A DNA stretch of 64,000 nucleotides from Siphonodentalium dalli (lineage: Eukaryota > Mollusca > Scaphopoda > Gadilida > Siphonodentaliidae). The position numbers were made by a program, and so were the translations under genes. The stretch spans positions 241,655,530-241,719,529 of the forward strand of contig CP136065.1 of assembly GCA_032622095.1 (NCBI GenBank), read 5' to 3'. The notes below the pieces were generated by a model. That model worked only from the letters and a program-made list of their open reading frames with translations, did not search any database and was not told where the DNA came from. Shown here in pieces: positions 1 through 11,306 of the stretch (its first letter is position 1; each line of letters opens with the position of its first letter).

Positions 1-731
1 TAGGTCAATTTTATGTCATATTTGGTTTTCAACATTCTTTTAACAGAACAAAGCAGAAAACAATGTTCAATTAAATGTGTGTTGTTGTTGTTGTTTTTCT
101 TGATGTTGTTGTAAATGGAGATCTGTAACCCTGAATGCAACTTTAAATCAAATTCAGCATATTTTCTGTCTGAACGTTACAACTGCCGTTGATTGGGGGC
201 ATGGGCTTTCCAGCTGTTCAAAGAATTGACCATACATAGTTTTGGGGGAGCCATGCACTTCGATATCCCTGTCACCATGTCCCTGCGTGGGTGGGTCTCG
301 TCCGATGGAAGACCTGAATATAATCTCCGACATGTCTTGAAGAACAGACAATATGCTAATTGAAGCCACTCAACGCAGGCCGACAACAGCTTCATTTTCT
401 AACGATTTCCGCACATGTTGATTGGAACGAAGTCCTTCGCACGAAAATGAGGCGTCATTACTGCGGAACGAAAGTCATCGCGTGGGCCGCTATCGAAATG
501 GGAGTTTATAGTGCAGCGAACCCCTTGGCCGAACCACACCTGCTTCCCACAACATACCCTTTTCTATTACTCAATCGACCGATTCCTGTGCTTACTAGTT
601 CCCAAACACCCAATGATCACAAAAGTGCAACCCTTTTCCCACCATCTACATAAGTGGTGTCATTTGTCATACTATTTCTTTATATATGTATATACTCCTT
701 ACCCCCCCCCCCGAATTGTAATAGCCCCTTG
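1..731. other. No recognised gene; short GTT-rich tract
   Basis: I see no supported gene here. A short GTT-rich microsatellite lies near 79-115 and a C-run lies near 703-712. The short open frames on both strands show no domain or motif that I recognise and could be chance. Confidence 0.5.
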
Positions 732-972
732 TTAACCCTTTGAGTGCCAGGGCCGATATTATCGGCCCTAAACCTACACAATAAGTCTGTTAAAGAATAT
801 AATAAAATATATTAAAATTGTAAAAAAAAAACAAAACAAAAAACAATGTTAGGCCAATGCATTCTCTTATATATGCGAGGCGACCTATGGTCGACTCGCA
901 TATATAAGAGAATGCATTGGCACAGGGTATATGGGTTGATACAAAAATCGGACCTGGCACTCAAAGGGTTAA
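732..972. mobile_element. TTAA-flanked palindromic MITE (piggyBac-like termini)
   Basis: The element begins TTAACCCTTTGAGTGCCAGG and ends with the exact reverse complement of those 20 bases, so each end carries TTAA. A TTAA target duplication next to a CCC terminus is the signature of piggyBac-type elements (established knowledge). There is no coding capacity, so this is a non-autonomous MITE. It carries one copy of the 69-bp hairpin module at 853-921. An internal segment near 937-951 (GATACAAAAATCGG) also occurs in the MITE at 17947-18161. Confidence 0.8.
853..921. repeat. 69-bp hairpin module, copy 1
   Basis: A near-perfect hairpin. The outer arm GCCAATGCATTCTCTTATAT continues through ATGCGAG and pairs with its reverse complement. 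An inner CGACC/GGTCG stem leaves about a 3-nt loop. It is one of 12 copies in the window. Confidence 0.9.
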
Positions 973-1333
973 CACGCCTTACGCAAGTCACACTAACACC
1001 TGATGTATCCAAAATACTTTGTTTTATTATATGCTTCCCCATTAGAGAGTGGGAAATTGCCGCAACGTATAAATATCGGATTTAGTGTCTCGATCGACAG
1101 TAAAGATATAATTAGGATATTTCAAAAATGATATCTTCACTGTCGCTTACATCCGGTAAAAATCACATGAACTGCACCTTGCCAAATGACGCAATGACGT
1201 CACCACTTGAATGTGGTTTGCTACCTATCAGCTGATCGGTACCGTGTATGGTTTAATTTGTTGTGCTATTATAAGTGAACATGCTGCACAATTTAACATA
1301 TATAAGCAATAAAAGTAATAATTATCGACATGA
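973..1333. other. No recognised feature between two MITEs
   Basis: Unique-looking AT-rich sequence separates two TTAA-flanked MITEs. I see no gene, array or obvious structured element here. Confidence 0.4.
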
Positions 1334-1363
1334 TTAACCCTTTACACAACAGAAGGGCCCTGT

Positions 1364-1432
1364 GCCAATGCATTCTCTTATATATGCGAGTCGACCATAG
1401 GTCGCCTCGCATATATAAGAGAATGCATTGGC
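1364..1432. repeat. 69-bp hairpin module, copy 2
   Basis: Same hairpin as at 853-921. It is flanked on the left by CCCTGT and on the right by TTAACACATT. Confidence 0.9.
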
Positions 1433-1511
1433 TTAACACATTAAAAATTATAAAATTGTTAAAGAATGTAAGAAAAAATGGTAAAAAGTGTTAAAAAAAG
1501 ATTTTGTTTAG

Positions 1512-1580
1512 GCCAATGCATTCTCTTATATATGCGAGGCGACCTATGGTCGACTCGCATATATAAGAGAATGCATTGGC
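1512..1580. repeat. 69-bp hairpin module, copy 3
   Basis: Same hairpin with its flanks in the reverse orientation: TTTAG on the left and ACAGAG on the right. Confidence 0.9.
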
Positions 1581-1733
1581 ACAGAGCATAACTGTAACTA
1601 TCACAAAGTGGTCAAGGAGCCGGTTCCAACGATATCCATATTTGTATGGTTCTATTGAGACAGACCGAAGATAATTTAGGCTGTTGAAGCTTTATTTGGC
1701 CGGTTTTGGCCGGTTTGTTGGGTAAAGGGTTAA

Positions 1734-2272
1734 AGCATATAATACATAGAACACCTGTGGTGTTTTGAGTGAATCCCATATTATTTCATTCGTGACTAGC
1801 AGTGGAAATTTCAAATTAAGTTCTTAATTTCGATCTGGTCTCTACTGCCAGCCTATTATTCTCAATGGAAGGTGAATAAATATATCTCTTAGTTGTGAAT
1901 TATGATGCATTCTGGGTAAATATCGGGGGAAGTCTTGGTGTGAATCTGAGAATCTCGGTTACTTGCACGGTTGACACTCCTGTAGGCCACAGCTGTTCTG
2001 TATTCCGGTAGAATATATATATATATTTTTGGTTCCTCTTCCAAATCGTATATGGAATATGCTGTAAATATATATAATGTGATCTGGGCATTCGGAAATG
2101 AAGTGGGCATCTAATACACATACCGCTTAGTAGAGATGACTTGAAACATATTTTATTTGCATAATATACACACGGGATTTGGGCGCAAGTTTTTGCAACT
2201 TAATATGAGGTTTTCATGTAATTTGTACAACTTATGAATGAATGTTATGAATAACAATATAATAACACAGAC
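1734..2272. other. No recognised gene; AT-rich spacer
   Basis: The stretch contains a short TA run near 2013-2025. The overlapping minus-strand frames around 1889-2121 show no recognised domain and look like chance frames. Confidence 0.4.
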
Positions 2273-3328
2273 GTTGCCAAGATGACGGTATAAACGTATT
2301 TACATGGTGATATATATCATTTGTTTTGTGTCCTCCAGATGTTACCAATATGGCGGTATAAACGTATTTACATTGTGATATATATCATTTGTAGTGCCTT
2401 CCAGATGGACCATAATGGCGGTATAACGTATTTACATGGTGATATATATCATTTGTAGTGCCTTCCAGATGGACCATAATGGCGGTATAACGTATTTACA
2501 TGGTGATATATATCATTTGTAGTGCCTTCCAGATGGACCATAATGGCGGTATAAACGTATTTACATGGTGATATATATCATTTGTAGTGCCTTCCAGATG
2601 GACCATAATGGCGGTATAACGTATTTACATGGTGATATATATAATTTGTAGTGCCTTCCAGATGTTACCAATATGGCGGTATAAACGTATTTACACGGTG
2701 ATAGATATCATTTGTAGTGCCCTCCAGATGTTACCAATATGGCGATATATAAACGTATTTACATGGTGATATATATCATTTGTAGTGCCTTCCAGATGTT
2801 ACCAATATGGCGGTATAAACGCATTTACATGGTGATATATATCATTTGTAGTGCCTTCCAGATGTTACCAACATGGCGATATAAACGTATTTACATGGTG
2901 ATATATATCATTTGTAGTGCCTTCCAGATGTTACCAATATGGCGGTATAAACGTATTTACATGGTGATATATATAATTTGTAGTGCCTTCCAGATGTTAC
3001 CAATATGGCGGTATAAACGTATTTACATGGTGATATATATAATTTGTAGTGCCTTCCAGATGATACCATAATGGCGGTATAAACGTATTTACATGGTGAT
3101 ATATATAATTTGTAGTGCCTTCCAGATGTTACCAATATGGCGGTATAAACGTATTTACATGGTGATATATATAATTTGTAGTGCCTTCCAGATGTTACCA
3201 ATATGGCGGCGGTATAAACGTATTTACATGGTGATATATATCATTTGTAGTGCCTTCCAGATGTTACCAATATGGCGGTATAAACGTATTTACATGGTGA
3301 TATATATCATTTGTAGTGCCTTCCAGAG
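2273..3328. repeat. 64-66 bp minisatellite, about 16 copies
   Basis: Consecutive units share GGCGGTATAAACGTATTTAC followed by ATGGTGATATATATCATTTG and TAGTGCCTTCCAGATG. Spacing between successive CCAGAT sites is 64 to 66 bp. Two unit types differ in GATGGACCATAATGG against GATGTTACCAATATGG. When the unit is 66 bp, frames stay open on both strands, which creates long but meaningless repetitive frames. One unit near 3205 carries an extra GGC. Confidence 0.95.
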
Positions 3329-5489
3329 GTCATCAGCCGAAATAGGCTGTTTCTCGGCTGAGAAGGAATTTGTGTTTAAAGAATGTCACTATATTATGAT
3401 GAATATTTGGTACGATTGACAAGTGCTAATCTATACTTTACCTTATTTGTATATCGGAAAAATATAATGATACAAATGTACTCGATTTAGGTTTCCGATT
3501 TGTGCTCTCGGAGACAATACAGATAAATAATAAAAAATTATATGTCCATTTATGAGGTAACTGCTACATACTAAAGTGAAATTCCGGAGACAAGTGTATT
3601 GAAAAGTAAAAAAATCTAATAAGTTAGGGATCGAAACGCTTGGTCGCAGCAATAAATTACTGTGTGCTGTAAATTAGTTTCATGAAACAATGACGAATAT
3701 TGTATTTTCTGCGTCCAGCGTAGAAATGTGTATGGGGGGGGGGGGGGGGGGGGGTGGGCTGGACGTGTGATCTATAAGTTCAAGTTGGGTTTAACGGTAG
3801 AGAATTGATCAACATAGGTGATTAATTTGGGAAGTTTATTCCTCTCTATGGCCATCTGGAAAAAAATACCATTTGCTGGGGTCTCCAATCATAATATTCA
3901 TCTTCATATGATATATGGGGAAGTTTAGACGATATATAAGAGTATGCTAGATTATTGACTATTTTGTAGAGTGCCTGTTATTTATGGAGTTGACGTCTTT
4001 TATCGAGTAAAGGACACACTACTTCCTGTAATACCATGCTGTCCGATGCAGAACCAGTGTTACCGCTGACTATCCGCCCAGCGCCAAGATAAAGGCGATC
4101 AAGCTGCTCAAACAGTATAGTACATATGGGATTATCATTATCATATGTGTTCGTTAAGCCCACATCATTGGCCGGAATGTTGGCGCTGCTGCATGTGGTG
4201 AATTGAAGAAACACGATTAGCTCGAAATTCTTGTTTCCATGGCAATGGAAGTTTTTTGAAGAGGAAAATGGGAAACGAAAAAAAAAATGTCCAAGAGAGC
4301 ACCATGCAACTTGGTTGGAGTCATATTTGTTTCCACAAATGCATACTCCTATCAATGGCCCACAAAATGGGCACATGCCGAACCAATGCAAAGGTCAAGG
4401 TCAATTTCATATGCGACTTTCTATTTCTGCGAACAGAAATGGAGACCTCGACTACATATGACCTGAACTTCCTTCTGTTATCGGAAGCATAACATTATTG
4501 GCTGTCACAATCAGATGCATGATTTTTGTTTGTTTTTGATGAATTTATGTCATATTTAAGTCTAAAACAGCAGGGTGCATGTGGGCAACGTTCCGGTCTA
4601 GGTTTGGCCCAATAATATCCCAGGGAGAATTGACTAACACATATATTGAAAAGACGGAAAACACGGTTTTGCATGATCGGGGATTCAAAGCTCGACGAGA
4701 GCTTTCCGATGAATGGCAACAAACCATATTTCCGACTAAATCCTGAAAAATTACCCATAATTCTGCTGTGGCTAAGTGGTCAATTACTTTGGGCATTACT
4801 GTACGACTGGTAAGTGCTAAAATACCCATTAGTTTTGAAAGTGACTGTAAGAGGAAAGACGTCACGATTTGCCTAATGATCGGGGTTCAAAGATGAAGAA
4901 TATGGGCGCGTGAGAATGATTGAAAATTGCATATATAATTTTTTTACAGTGACTGTAATTTGCATCGTCATGGGATATCATAGCATTTGTACTAATGTTT
5001 TCATAATATTTTGGCGGAAATTAAGTGCACAGGACAGCACATTTATTGAAATGGGCGGATGTCACGGTCTTGCTATAATACTCGGGGGTTTTAAATTCAA
5101 TTCAATTCAATTTAGTAATAACTTTGGTAATCAGAAAAAGACATTACAGAGACAATACATGTGATACAATTGCGTACCACCAATAACTGTATACATGTGT
5201 GTATACACAACACACCAGTATAAGCAGAACATGCATGTGGTGGTATTCTATAGTAGTATACATCGATGTAGATTTAATAAATGTATACTTATTTACTCAT
5301 CATAATAAGATAATATAGTTACTATAATATATGGTCTATAATGGTGTGTACCAACGAATTTATATTTAGTTATATACATGGGTGTGCTCGTGCACCTATA
5401 AATGTGAACGCGCACACATGTGCGTAAGCCTCAGGAGTTTCGAAAAATTTCCAAATTTTCTAAAACAAATACCGAGAGGTTTTTTGTAT
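3329..5489. other. No recognised gene; contains a 21-bp poly-G run
   Basis: A homopolymer of about 21 G lies at 3734-3754. A 137-codon minus-strand frame (3978-4391) is the longest non-repetitive frame in this part. I recognise no motif in it, it has no clear splice context, and I would not call it a gene. The rest is AT-rich with no obvious repeats. Confidence 0.4.
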
Positions 5490-6080
5490 TTAAAGGGGTA
5501 CTGTACGCCAAATGTTGTTGTTGGTTTCTATAGTCTCCGAGTCGGAGAATAAGGTAACAATTTTTCCATTATTTGAAAGTCTGTCGCGTACGAAGTCATG
5601 TTACGGATGACAAATTTACCGGAATGCAAAAATACAAATTGTCGTTGTCGAGTAATTTTTGTAAAGTTTTCAACCAAATGAATCAAATAAAAGTTATATT
5701 ATATGCATAACAGTCCCATATAATCATTTAAGTTATTGTATCATTGCTAGTCAGTGAGTGGCTTGAGTGTTCTCCCCGTATCATCATAATATTTTAAGCG
5801 ATCGTGTGTGCGATCGGTTTAACAATCCAGTATCCCTCAATTACTGTTTTTGATTACGGTAATTCGTAATTTAATTGACGCCATTTTATGGCTCCAATCA
5901 TAAATTCAATTTATATCAAATTATTAACTTTTAAATTATTAAATTTTAAGATAGCCTATTAACCTGAGCGTTTACAGAATACATCTTCGACTCAAATTAC
6001 TTATGTTTCTATATATTATCGATATTAGATCGTTGTTGTCACCGGAAATTTAATGAAAATGGCGTACAGTACCCCTTTAA
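5490..6080. mobile_element. 591-bp MITE with TTAA ends (Kolobok-type termini)
   Basis: The left terminus is TTAAAGGGGTACTGTACGCC and the right terminus is its reverse complement, ending CCCCTTTAA. The ends carry TTAA followed by AGG. TTAA with purine-starting inverted repeats is typical of the Kolobok superfamily, while piggyBac ends usually start CCC (established knowledge; the assignment here is inference). The interior is non-coding, with a GTTGTTGTTGG tract just inside the left end. A partial reverse-oriented relative lies at about 44800-44960. Confidence 0.75.
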
Positions 6081-6299
6081 GTTGATGTGCAGCAGGCTGG
6101 GTGAGCCTTTACGTCAATGGAAATGGCTACTATTTTTAAAGTTACTGTACACTTTACAACGGAAGGAGAATTTCAGTATATACTACCGTGTTACATAACA
6201 TGGTATATATAGAACTAAAACTTTTGTCGTTATTTTTGCAACTGTAAATTTATATCAACTTTCAACACGAAGAGGTAATTATTAGGGGGTAAACATATA

Positions 6300-6410
6300 G
6301 TGTCACTCCATAACACACGGGGTGGCACGCCATAGCCTACGGGGTGTCACGTCATACCACACGGGGTGTCACGCCATACCCAACGGGGTGTCACGCCACA
6401 CCACACTGAA
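6300..6410. repeat. 22-bp tandem repeat, about 5 copies
   Basis: GTGTCAC/GTGGCAC recurs at 6300, 6322, 6344, 6366 and 6388, a period of 22 bp. The unit resembles GGGGTGTCACGCCATACCAC. Confidence 0.85.
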
Positions 6411-6589
6411 TACTAGTTAACATTGAGGATCAAAACTGTCGAGAGAATACGAAAGACACGATTTCTCACTAATACGCATGCCGAATATTTTCACACTGAG
6501 GTATGGGGTTGATCTTCATCCCAGTTTGTCTTTTGGGCTAAAAATATCTACAATTTGAAATTAAAATATTTTATACCAACAAGTAATAT

Positions 6590-7450
6590 GGCGCTCGTCA
6601 TTTGCTGAATGGGGTCACAGATAGAGAGTTTAGTGACGTTAACCCACTGAACGGTCTATCATATGTGAACCTCATTCTGCATAGCCTCATCTGCAATGCA
6701 TGGGACACATATTTAAGTTCCCAGATGGTGATGTGCACCCATTGGGCTCCTCGATTATACATTTGTCGTCTGCCAATTTTGGGATATTGAGAAACTAAAC
6801 TAAAACTCCAAAACAAATTCTAAAGAAGTTTCTATAAAGAATTAAAAATAGATGAGGCCTAAGCAAAATGAGGTCCACATAGGGTGAATTTGGTGACGCT
6901 ATATATATAGCCCACTGCGCGGGGTGGCGTCACTAAAGCTGAAATGGTCACTGTCACCCCCTTTCGTTCAGTTGGGTACCCAGCTTTTTAAAATTTACAG
7001 TTGGGTACCCAGCTTTTATAAAATTTACAGTTGGGTACCCAGCTTTATGAAATCTCACACAGAACGTGATTTATTAATTATTTGATTGCCGTTTGTTTTT
7101 TTTCCAAATGAACCTGTTAAGTTTACGATGCTTGAAATATATTAACAGCGGAAAAGAATTGTAGATCCTGCAGATCGACTACTGTACTGAAGTGTTCCCC
7201 TATCGTATTGCGATAATTGCCAACCAACCCATGGAGCACGGAAAAGCTACACACGTTGTCGGCCATGTTGAATTAAAGGTCACGTGTAACATTGGCGAGA
7301 TTTCATAAAGCTGGGTACCCAACTGTAAATTTTATAAAAGCTGGGTACCCAACTGTAAATTTTAAAAAGCTGGGTACCCAACTGAACGAAAGGGGGTGAC
7401 AGTGACCATTTCAGCGTCACTAAATTCACCCTCTGGGAACCTCATTCTGA
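6590..7450. mobile_element. Diverged double-hairpin element with a nested insertion
   Basis: The parts are related to the intact double-hairpin element at 55159-55428. A diverged hairpin lies at about 6596-6700, from CATTTGCTGAATGGGGTCAC to CCTCATTCTGC. A second hairpin starts near 6869, with GAGGTCCACATAGGGTGAAT. Its closing arm, CACCCTCTGGGAACCTCATT, resumes only after 7424 because a 478-bp element is inserted in it. Removing the insertion and one copy of GTCACTAAA restores the hairpin. Confidence 0.7.
6938..7415. mobile_element. Long-TIR element with 9-bp target duplication (MULE-like?)
   Basis: The termini are GCTGAAATGGTCACTGTCAC and its reverse complement. Each arm (about 6938-7054 and 7299-7415) contains three sub-repeats of CAGTTGGGTACCCAGCTTTT of about 28 bp. 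The element is bounded by GTCACTAAA at 6929-6937 and again at 7416-7424, which reads as a 9-bp target site duplication. Long TIRs with sub-repeats and a 9-bp duplication fit Mutator-like elements, but there is no transposase here, so the superfamily is inference. Confidence 0.8.
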
Positions 7451-8640
7451 ATATGGCCAGCAACAATTGGGGAAATGTTAATAAAGTTGCCCAGGTTAAT
7501 AACAATTCAGGTACAGTAACCAAATATTCATTTTTGCGATCAAAATAACCACATCCAGTACTAAAATTTCTTAATTTATACCCAATGAAGCCTGTCACTT
7601 GCCAAACTTGAACAGTATTTCCCCAGTCACTTTTAAATCGCGTTAATATTGTGAGATTTGATTAACCTGGGCAACTTCATCACAATTCTCTCCCACCGTC
7701 CCACGCACCTGGGTAACTTTATCACAAGTCCGTGAATCTGGGTACCTTTACCACAACACACAGGTGAGAGTGATCAATTCAGCTGAACTTTGTCGCACTC
7801 GTTTGTTTTACCGTAAATTACAGACTCTTTGTATGACTAAATCCATTGGTACACCCCTGACCCAATCGTCACGAAACTTCACAAGCTCTCGACTCGTTGT
7901 AACATTTCGCCATAAAATAAAAAAAATACTCAGGAGGTAACGTTCACCACGTTCACATTATGTGCGGTTCTGTTTATAATCTACAAATCAACTATATAAC
8001 TCACCTCACTCATTACGAGCTCCTCAGGTTAGAAGTACATTCCCTGTGGAACAGTTATACGGAATGTGAGTAACCATTTATCCTATAAACATCCACTCGC
8101 TTCGCCTATTTGCCGAGACACAAACTTAATAAGCAATCAGAGACATCGGTGCATGTTTATATTAATTCCACACCGAAGCCTCACACCACCAAGCATCCCC
8201 AAGACTTCCTGATAATTGGAAACAAAAAGCGCGAAGAGTGTTTTAAAAATAGTAACATGACGTAAGTGATCCGGATGGACTCCGTGCGCCAATCAATCGG
8301 GCACAGTAATCGAGTCTACACACCGCGTTTATAATGCATCCAACTTCGTCAGCTCCTACCAGTTTAGAGTGGGTGACGTGCGGCAGCGAGCGATATTACT
8401 CTGTCTAAAATCGATAAGCAGAAATTGCGATCCAACAGAATGTTGAGAACCTTCAAGAGGTGTAGATCTCTGCACTATATTATACCTATATGCGGCATAT
8501 GCCAATATGTAAGCTACGCGGGATCTTCGCCTTCGGTGCAAATATACGCCAGTACCAGTAATTTTATGGTCACAGATACATTTTCGGAGGAAGTGCATTG
8601 TGCTGTTCCAATATAATGGTAGATTCTTTCTGTGTCAATA
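7451..8640. other. No recognised gene
   Basis: Loosely repeated ACCTGGGCAACTT/ACCTGGGTAACTTTATCACAA phrases occur between 7480 and 7760, partly as inverted copies. They may be the decayed flank of the preceding element. The frames at 8356-8616 show no known domain. Confidence 0.35.
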
Positions 8641-8831
8641 TTCGTACCCCTGATCAGACTGATACGCTTCCCAAATCTCAGTGAAAGGGCTTCCTTTTAA
8701 TGATGATCAATGATGGCCCGGTATCAGATGTGGCTGAGTCGTATAATAATTTAATATGGTGGCCTTTATGAAGTGAAATGAGTGCATACATAGTGACGAA
8801 ACAACCGTATTACTGAATATACACATGAAAT

Positions 8832-9351
8832 CACCCCTGGTCATGTATAGTCCTGCTAATGTGCTATGATGCTGTTTGGTCCTGCTGAATTTCTATGATT
8901 CTGTTAGGGCAAACTGATGCAGTTAACAAAAAGTACCGTTATCTATTTTTAATTTGTCTTTTTCGCAGTGTTCCGATAATCTGAACATATCCAGGAAAAG
9001 CCATTATGCGTGTCAAACATTCAAAACATATTTGTTGCGAAATAGTTTTAATACTGGTTATATTATAGTTGTTGAAAATCGACTATAATCAAGATAGTTA
9101 TTCATGTCGTTTTAGAAACACCAGCGCAGACATTATTATATTTCAAAAAATATATATATGTTCTTGAATGTTTCATACACACTTATTTTTTCTCAAATCG
9201 CTCGGATTAGCCAAACACCGCGAAAATGATAACTTTAGAAAAAATAACGGTACTTTTCCGTAACGGCATCAGTTTGCCCTACCCGCATCATAGCAATTAA
9301 GCAGGACCACCAGCATCATAGCATATTAGCAGGCCCAGTTGATCAGGGGTA
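8832..9351. mobile_element. GGTCCTGCTAAT inverted-repeat element, full copy
   Basis: The left arm begins CACCCCTGGTCATG and runs through TCCTGCTAATGTGCTATGAT, GGGCAAACTGATGC and AAAAAGTACCGTTAT. The right arm is the reverse complement of that order, ending near GATCAGGGGTAGG. Each arm contains an internal direct repeat of (G)GTCCTGCTAATTTGCTATGATG. There is no coding capacity. The family recurs as full copies at about 32434-32926 and 52455-53128, and as half copies at 46226, 48304, 56391 and 60324. Confidence 0.75.
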
Positions 9352-9827
9352 GGAATGTGAGTGCTTATGTTCTCAAACAAAGCACACGGATCCTAATCAC
9401 TTCCGCGTTATTTATGGCCAAAGCACTTTATTCCATTCCTTGTCTTTTTTGGGATTCCTATATACTTTTTTGATGTCCTATATACTTTTTTGATGAGAGG
9501 AATAAGATACATTGGTTTATGAAGGTTCTATGGAATCACGAACATATTTTGTGGGAGAACATTAAGCGCGGCGCTGCGTGGGATTTCGTACAGGTGTGTA
9601 TTGTGGTTATTACAGGTGTGCATTGTAGTGATTATTTCGAACAACAGAGGGATCATTAATTCAATCAGAAGCGAAAAACTCGAATAGGTAAATCAGTGTC
9701 AGATGCGACACGTGTGTATGGTCTCGTTTAATCACGTTTATCATTGGAACCGTCTTACCGCGGAGGAATGTTACCACCATGGCGTAAAGTCAGTCGGTTC
9801 ATGTCTATTTTTGACATCGGTAGCTAT
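9352..9827. other. No recognised gene; 20-bp duplication at 9456-9495
   Basis: TCCTATATACTTTTTTGATG is present twice in tandem (9456 and 9476). Otherwise I see no feature. Confidence 0.5.
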
Positions 9828-9945
9828 ATATCCCTTCCTCATCAGTCATGTCGTATAAACCGGTGTTATATAATAAGTATCGTATCTACACATGCAGTAG
9901 CGTGTCTATGGGCGGAAATTAGGATACCTGTGTAATTATACCAGG
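9828..9945 (+). repeat. Single-unit paralogue of the 10276-10728 array locus
   Basis: CCTCATCAGTCATG followed by TATAATAAGTATCGTATCTAC and GAAATTAGGATACCTGTGTAA parallels 10276-10390, at 70-80% identity by eye. Here the unit AAATTAGGATACCTGTGT occurs once, whereas downstream it is expanded about 20 times. Confidence 0.7.
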
Positions 9946-10352
9946 TGTGGTTGTTCATTATCGTGGCCCCGGATATAGTTGGATATAGTTTGTGGGAACG
10001 GAAAACACCCCAGCCAGATCAATACTGCATGAATGTGTGAGTAATCAAAGTACAGAGTGCTATCTTAAATATGCATTAAGAACAAATGAGGCGTTGCAAT
10101 TGTAGTTCGGATGATCTTCATTTGGGGAGGCGAGTCCACCTGCAACCCCTCCTGGACTAAAACAAACTGTGGGACATTCCTACTGGTATATATATATTGA
10201 AATGAAAGTAAGACATGTCTTCTATAAAAATATATATTTAGGTCACTTGGCTTTCGATGTGTTGTTTCATAATATACCATTCCTCGTCAGTCACTTATCA
10301 ACCGACGTTATATATAAGTATCGTGTCTACAGAGTAGCGTCACTATGACAGG

Positions 10353-10728
10353 AAATTAGGATACCTGTGTAAATTAGGATACCTGTGTAAATTAGGATAC
10401 CTGTGTAAATTAGGACACCTGTGTAAATTAGAATACATGTGTAAATTAGGATATCTGTGCAAATTAGGATACCTGTGTAAAATTAGGATACCTGTGTAAT
10501 TTCGGATGCCTGTGTAATTTAGGATACCTGTGTAAATTAGGATACCTGTGTAAATTAGGATACCTGTGTAATTTCGGATGCCTGTGTAATTTAGGATACC
10601 TGTGTAAATTAGGATACCTGTGTAAATTAAGATACCTGTGTAAATGAGGATGAGGATACCTGTGTAAATTAGGATACCTGTGTAAATTAGGATACCTGTG
10701 TAAATTGTGTAAATTAGGATATATACAA
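10353..10728 (+). repeat. 18-bp tandem array, about 20 copies
   Basis: The unit is AAATTAGGATACCTGTGT with variants such as AATTTCGGATGCCTGTGT. One interruption (GATGAGGATGAGG) lies near 10644. The locus immediately upstream (10276-10352) matches 9828-9930, which carries a single unit. Confidence 0.95.
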
Positions 10729-10852
10729 ATATATATTTAGGTCACTATAGGCCTTTCGATGTGTTTCAAACATCTCATTAGGTGACATCTTGAATTAATC
10801 AATTGTGACGTAACTTCCGGGGTTACCAAGTCACGTCACGATCGAGGTAAAG

Positions 10853-11203
10853 TCATATCCCGTTTAACTTGGGTTTGAGTTTGGCTTTGAATCTATCTTC
10901 CATTGCCAGACGTTTTATAACGCTCACCTCATCGAGGTGTCCGCTGAGAGGGATTTTTCTATACTGGGATGTGTGATATGTTCTCTGTGGATAGCAATTC
11001 GTTGACGAGTAGTCGTCCCGGTTTGACCCATGTTTGCATCCGGGACATATAATTACATAAATCAAGTTCTCAGATGAACAGTCCATCTTTTCATTTGGTT
11101 TCACGGTGCGATTTCCAGCAGGTACAATATTGAAAGTCTCCCCACATAGAGTATCTACGCACGCGGCGCATCTCGGGTTTCCACATGTGACCCGCCATAT
11201 CAA
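10853..11203 (-). pseudogene. GIY-YIG endonuclease region of the Penelope-like element
   Basis: A 116-codon open frame. Its first few codons come from the end of the inserted MITE (MIWRVT reads out of the terminal repeat). The genuine element sequence starts at CGNPRCAACVDTL. It has paired cysteines (CGNPRCAAC, and C at MDCSS and ICPGC), then NLIYVIICPGCKHG, where related elements have NLIYVI-C--C---YIG. The C-terminal end matches the family's KFKPxLN-type ending (KAKLKPKLNG). The YIG tripeptide and catalytic arginine region are disrupted (NRDDYSSTNCYPQR), so I expect no activity. Confidence 0.75.
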
Positions 11204-11238
11204 ATCCAGTCGTAAGTCGGGATTTTTTTTTACCCTGT

Positions 11239-11306
11239 GCCATGCATTCTCTTATATATGCGAGTCGACCATGGGTCGCCTCGCATATATAAGAGAATGC
11301 ATTGGC
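11239..11306. repeat. Hairpin module, copy 4
   Basis: As copy 1, but one A is missing near the start (GCCATGCATT), so it is 68 bp. Confidence 0.9.

Larger units (their letters stand above)
1334..1733. mobile_element. TTAA-flanked MITE with two hairpin modules (piggyBac-like)
   Basis: The left end is TTAACCCTTTACACAACA and the right end is TGTTGGGTAAAGGGTTAA, so the termini are inverted and each carries TTAA. Inside are two hairpin modules (1364-1432 and 1512-1580) in opposite flanking orientation, with an AT-rich spacer. The right half contains a GGCCGGTTTTGGCCGG segment. A second, reverse-oriented copy lies at 40726-41064 and a truncated copy at 62790-63062. There is no coding capacity. Confidence 0.82.

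Noticed and set aside
2739-3419. Long repetitive open frames on both strands
   Set aside because: They follow the 66-bp minisatellite, whose length is a multiple of three, and have no independent coding signal.
3734-3754. Poly-G runs (also near 20106, 20600, 39473, 42333 and 47016) as G-quadruplex regulatory elements
   Set aside because: They are simple homopolymers with no nearby gene. Those at 34.65 and 39.48 kb are mirror copies in the foldback arms, and the 42.3 and 47.0 kb ones are copies of R4.
3978-4391. 137-codon minus-strand frame as a possible gene
   Set aside because: No recognisable motif, no supporting splice or promoter context and no repeat in the window. Chance cannot be excluded, so I did not call it.
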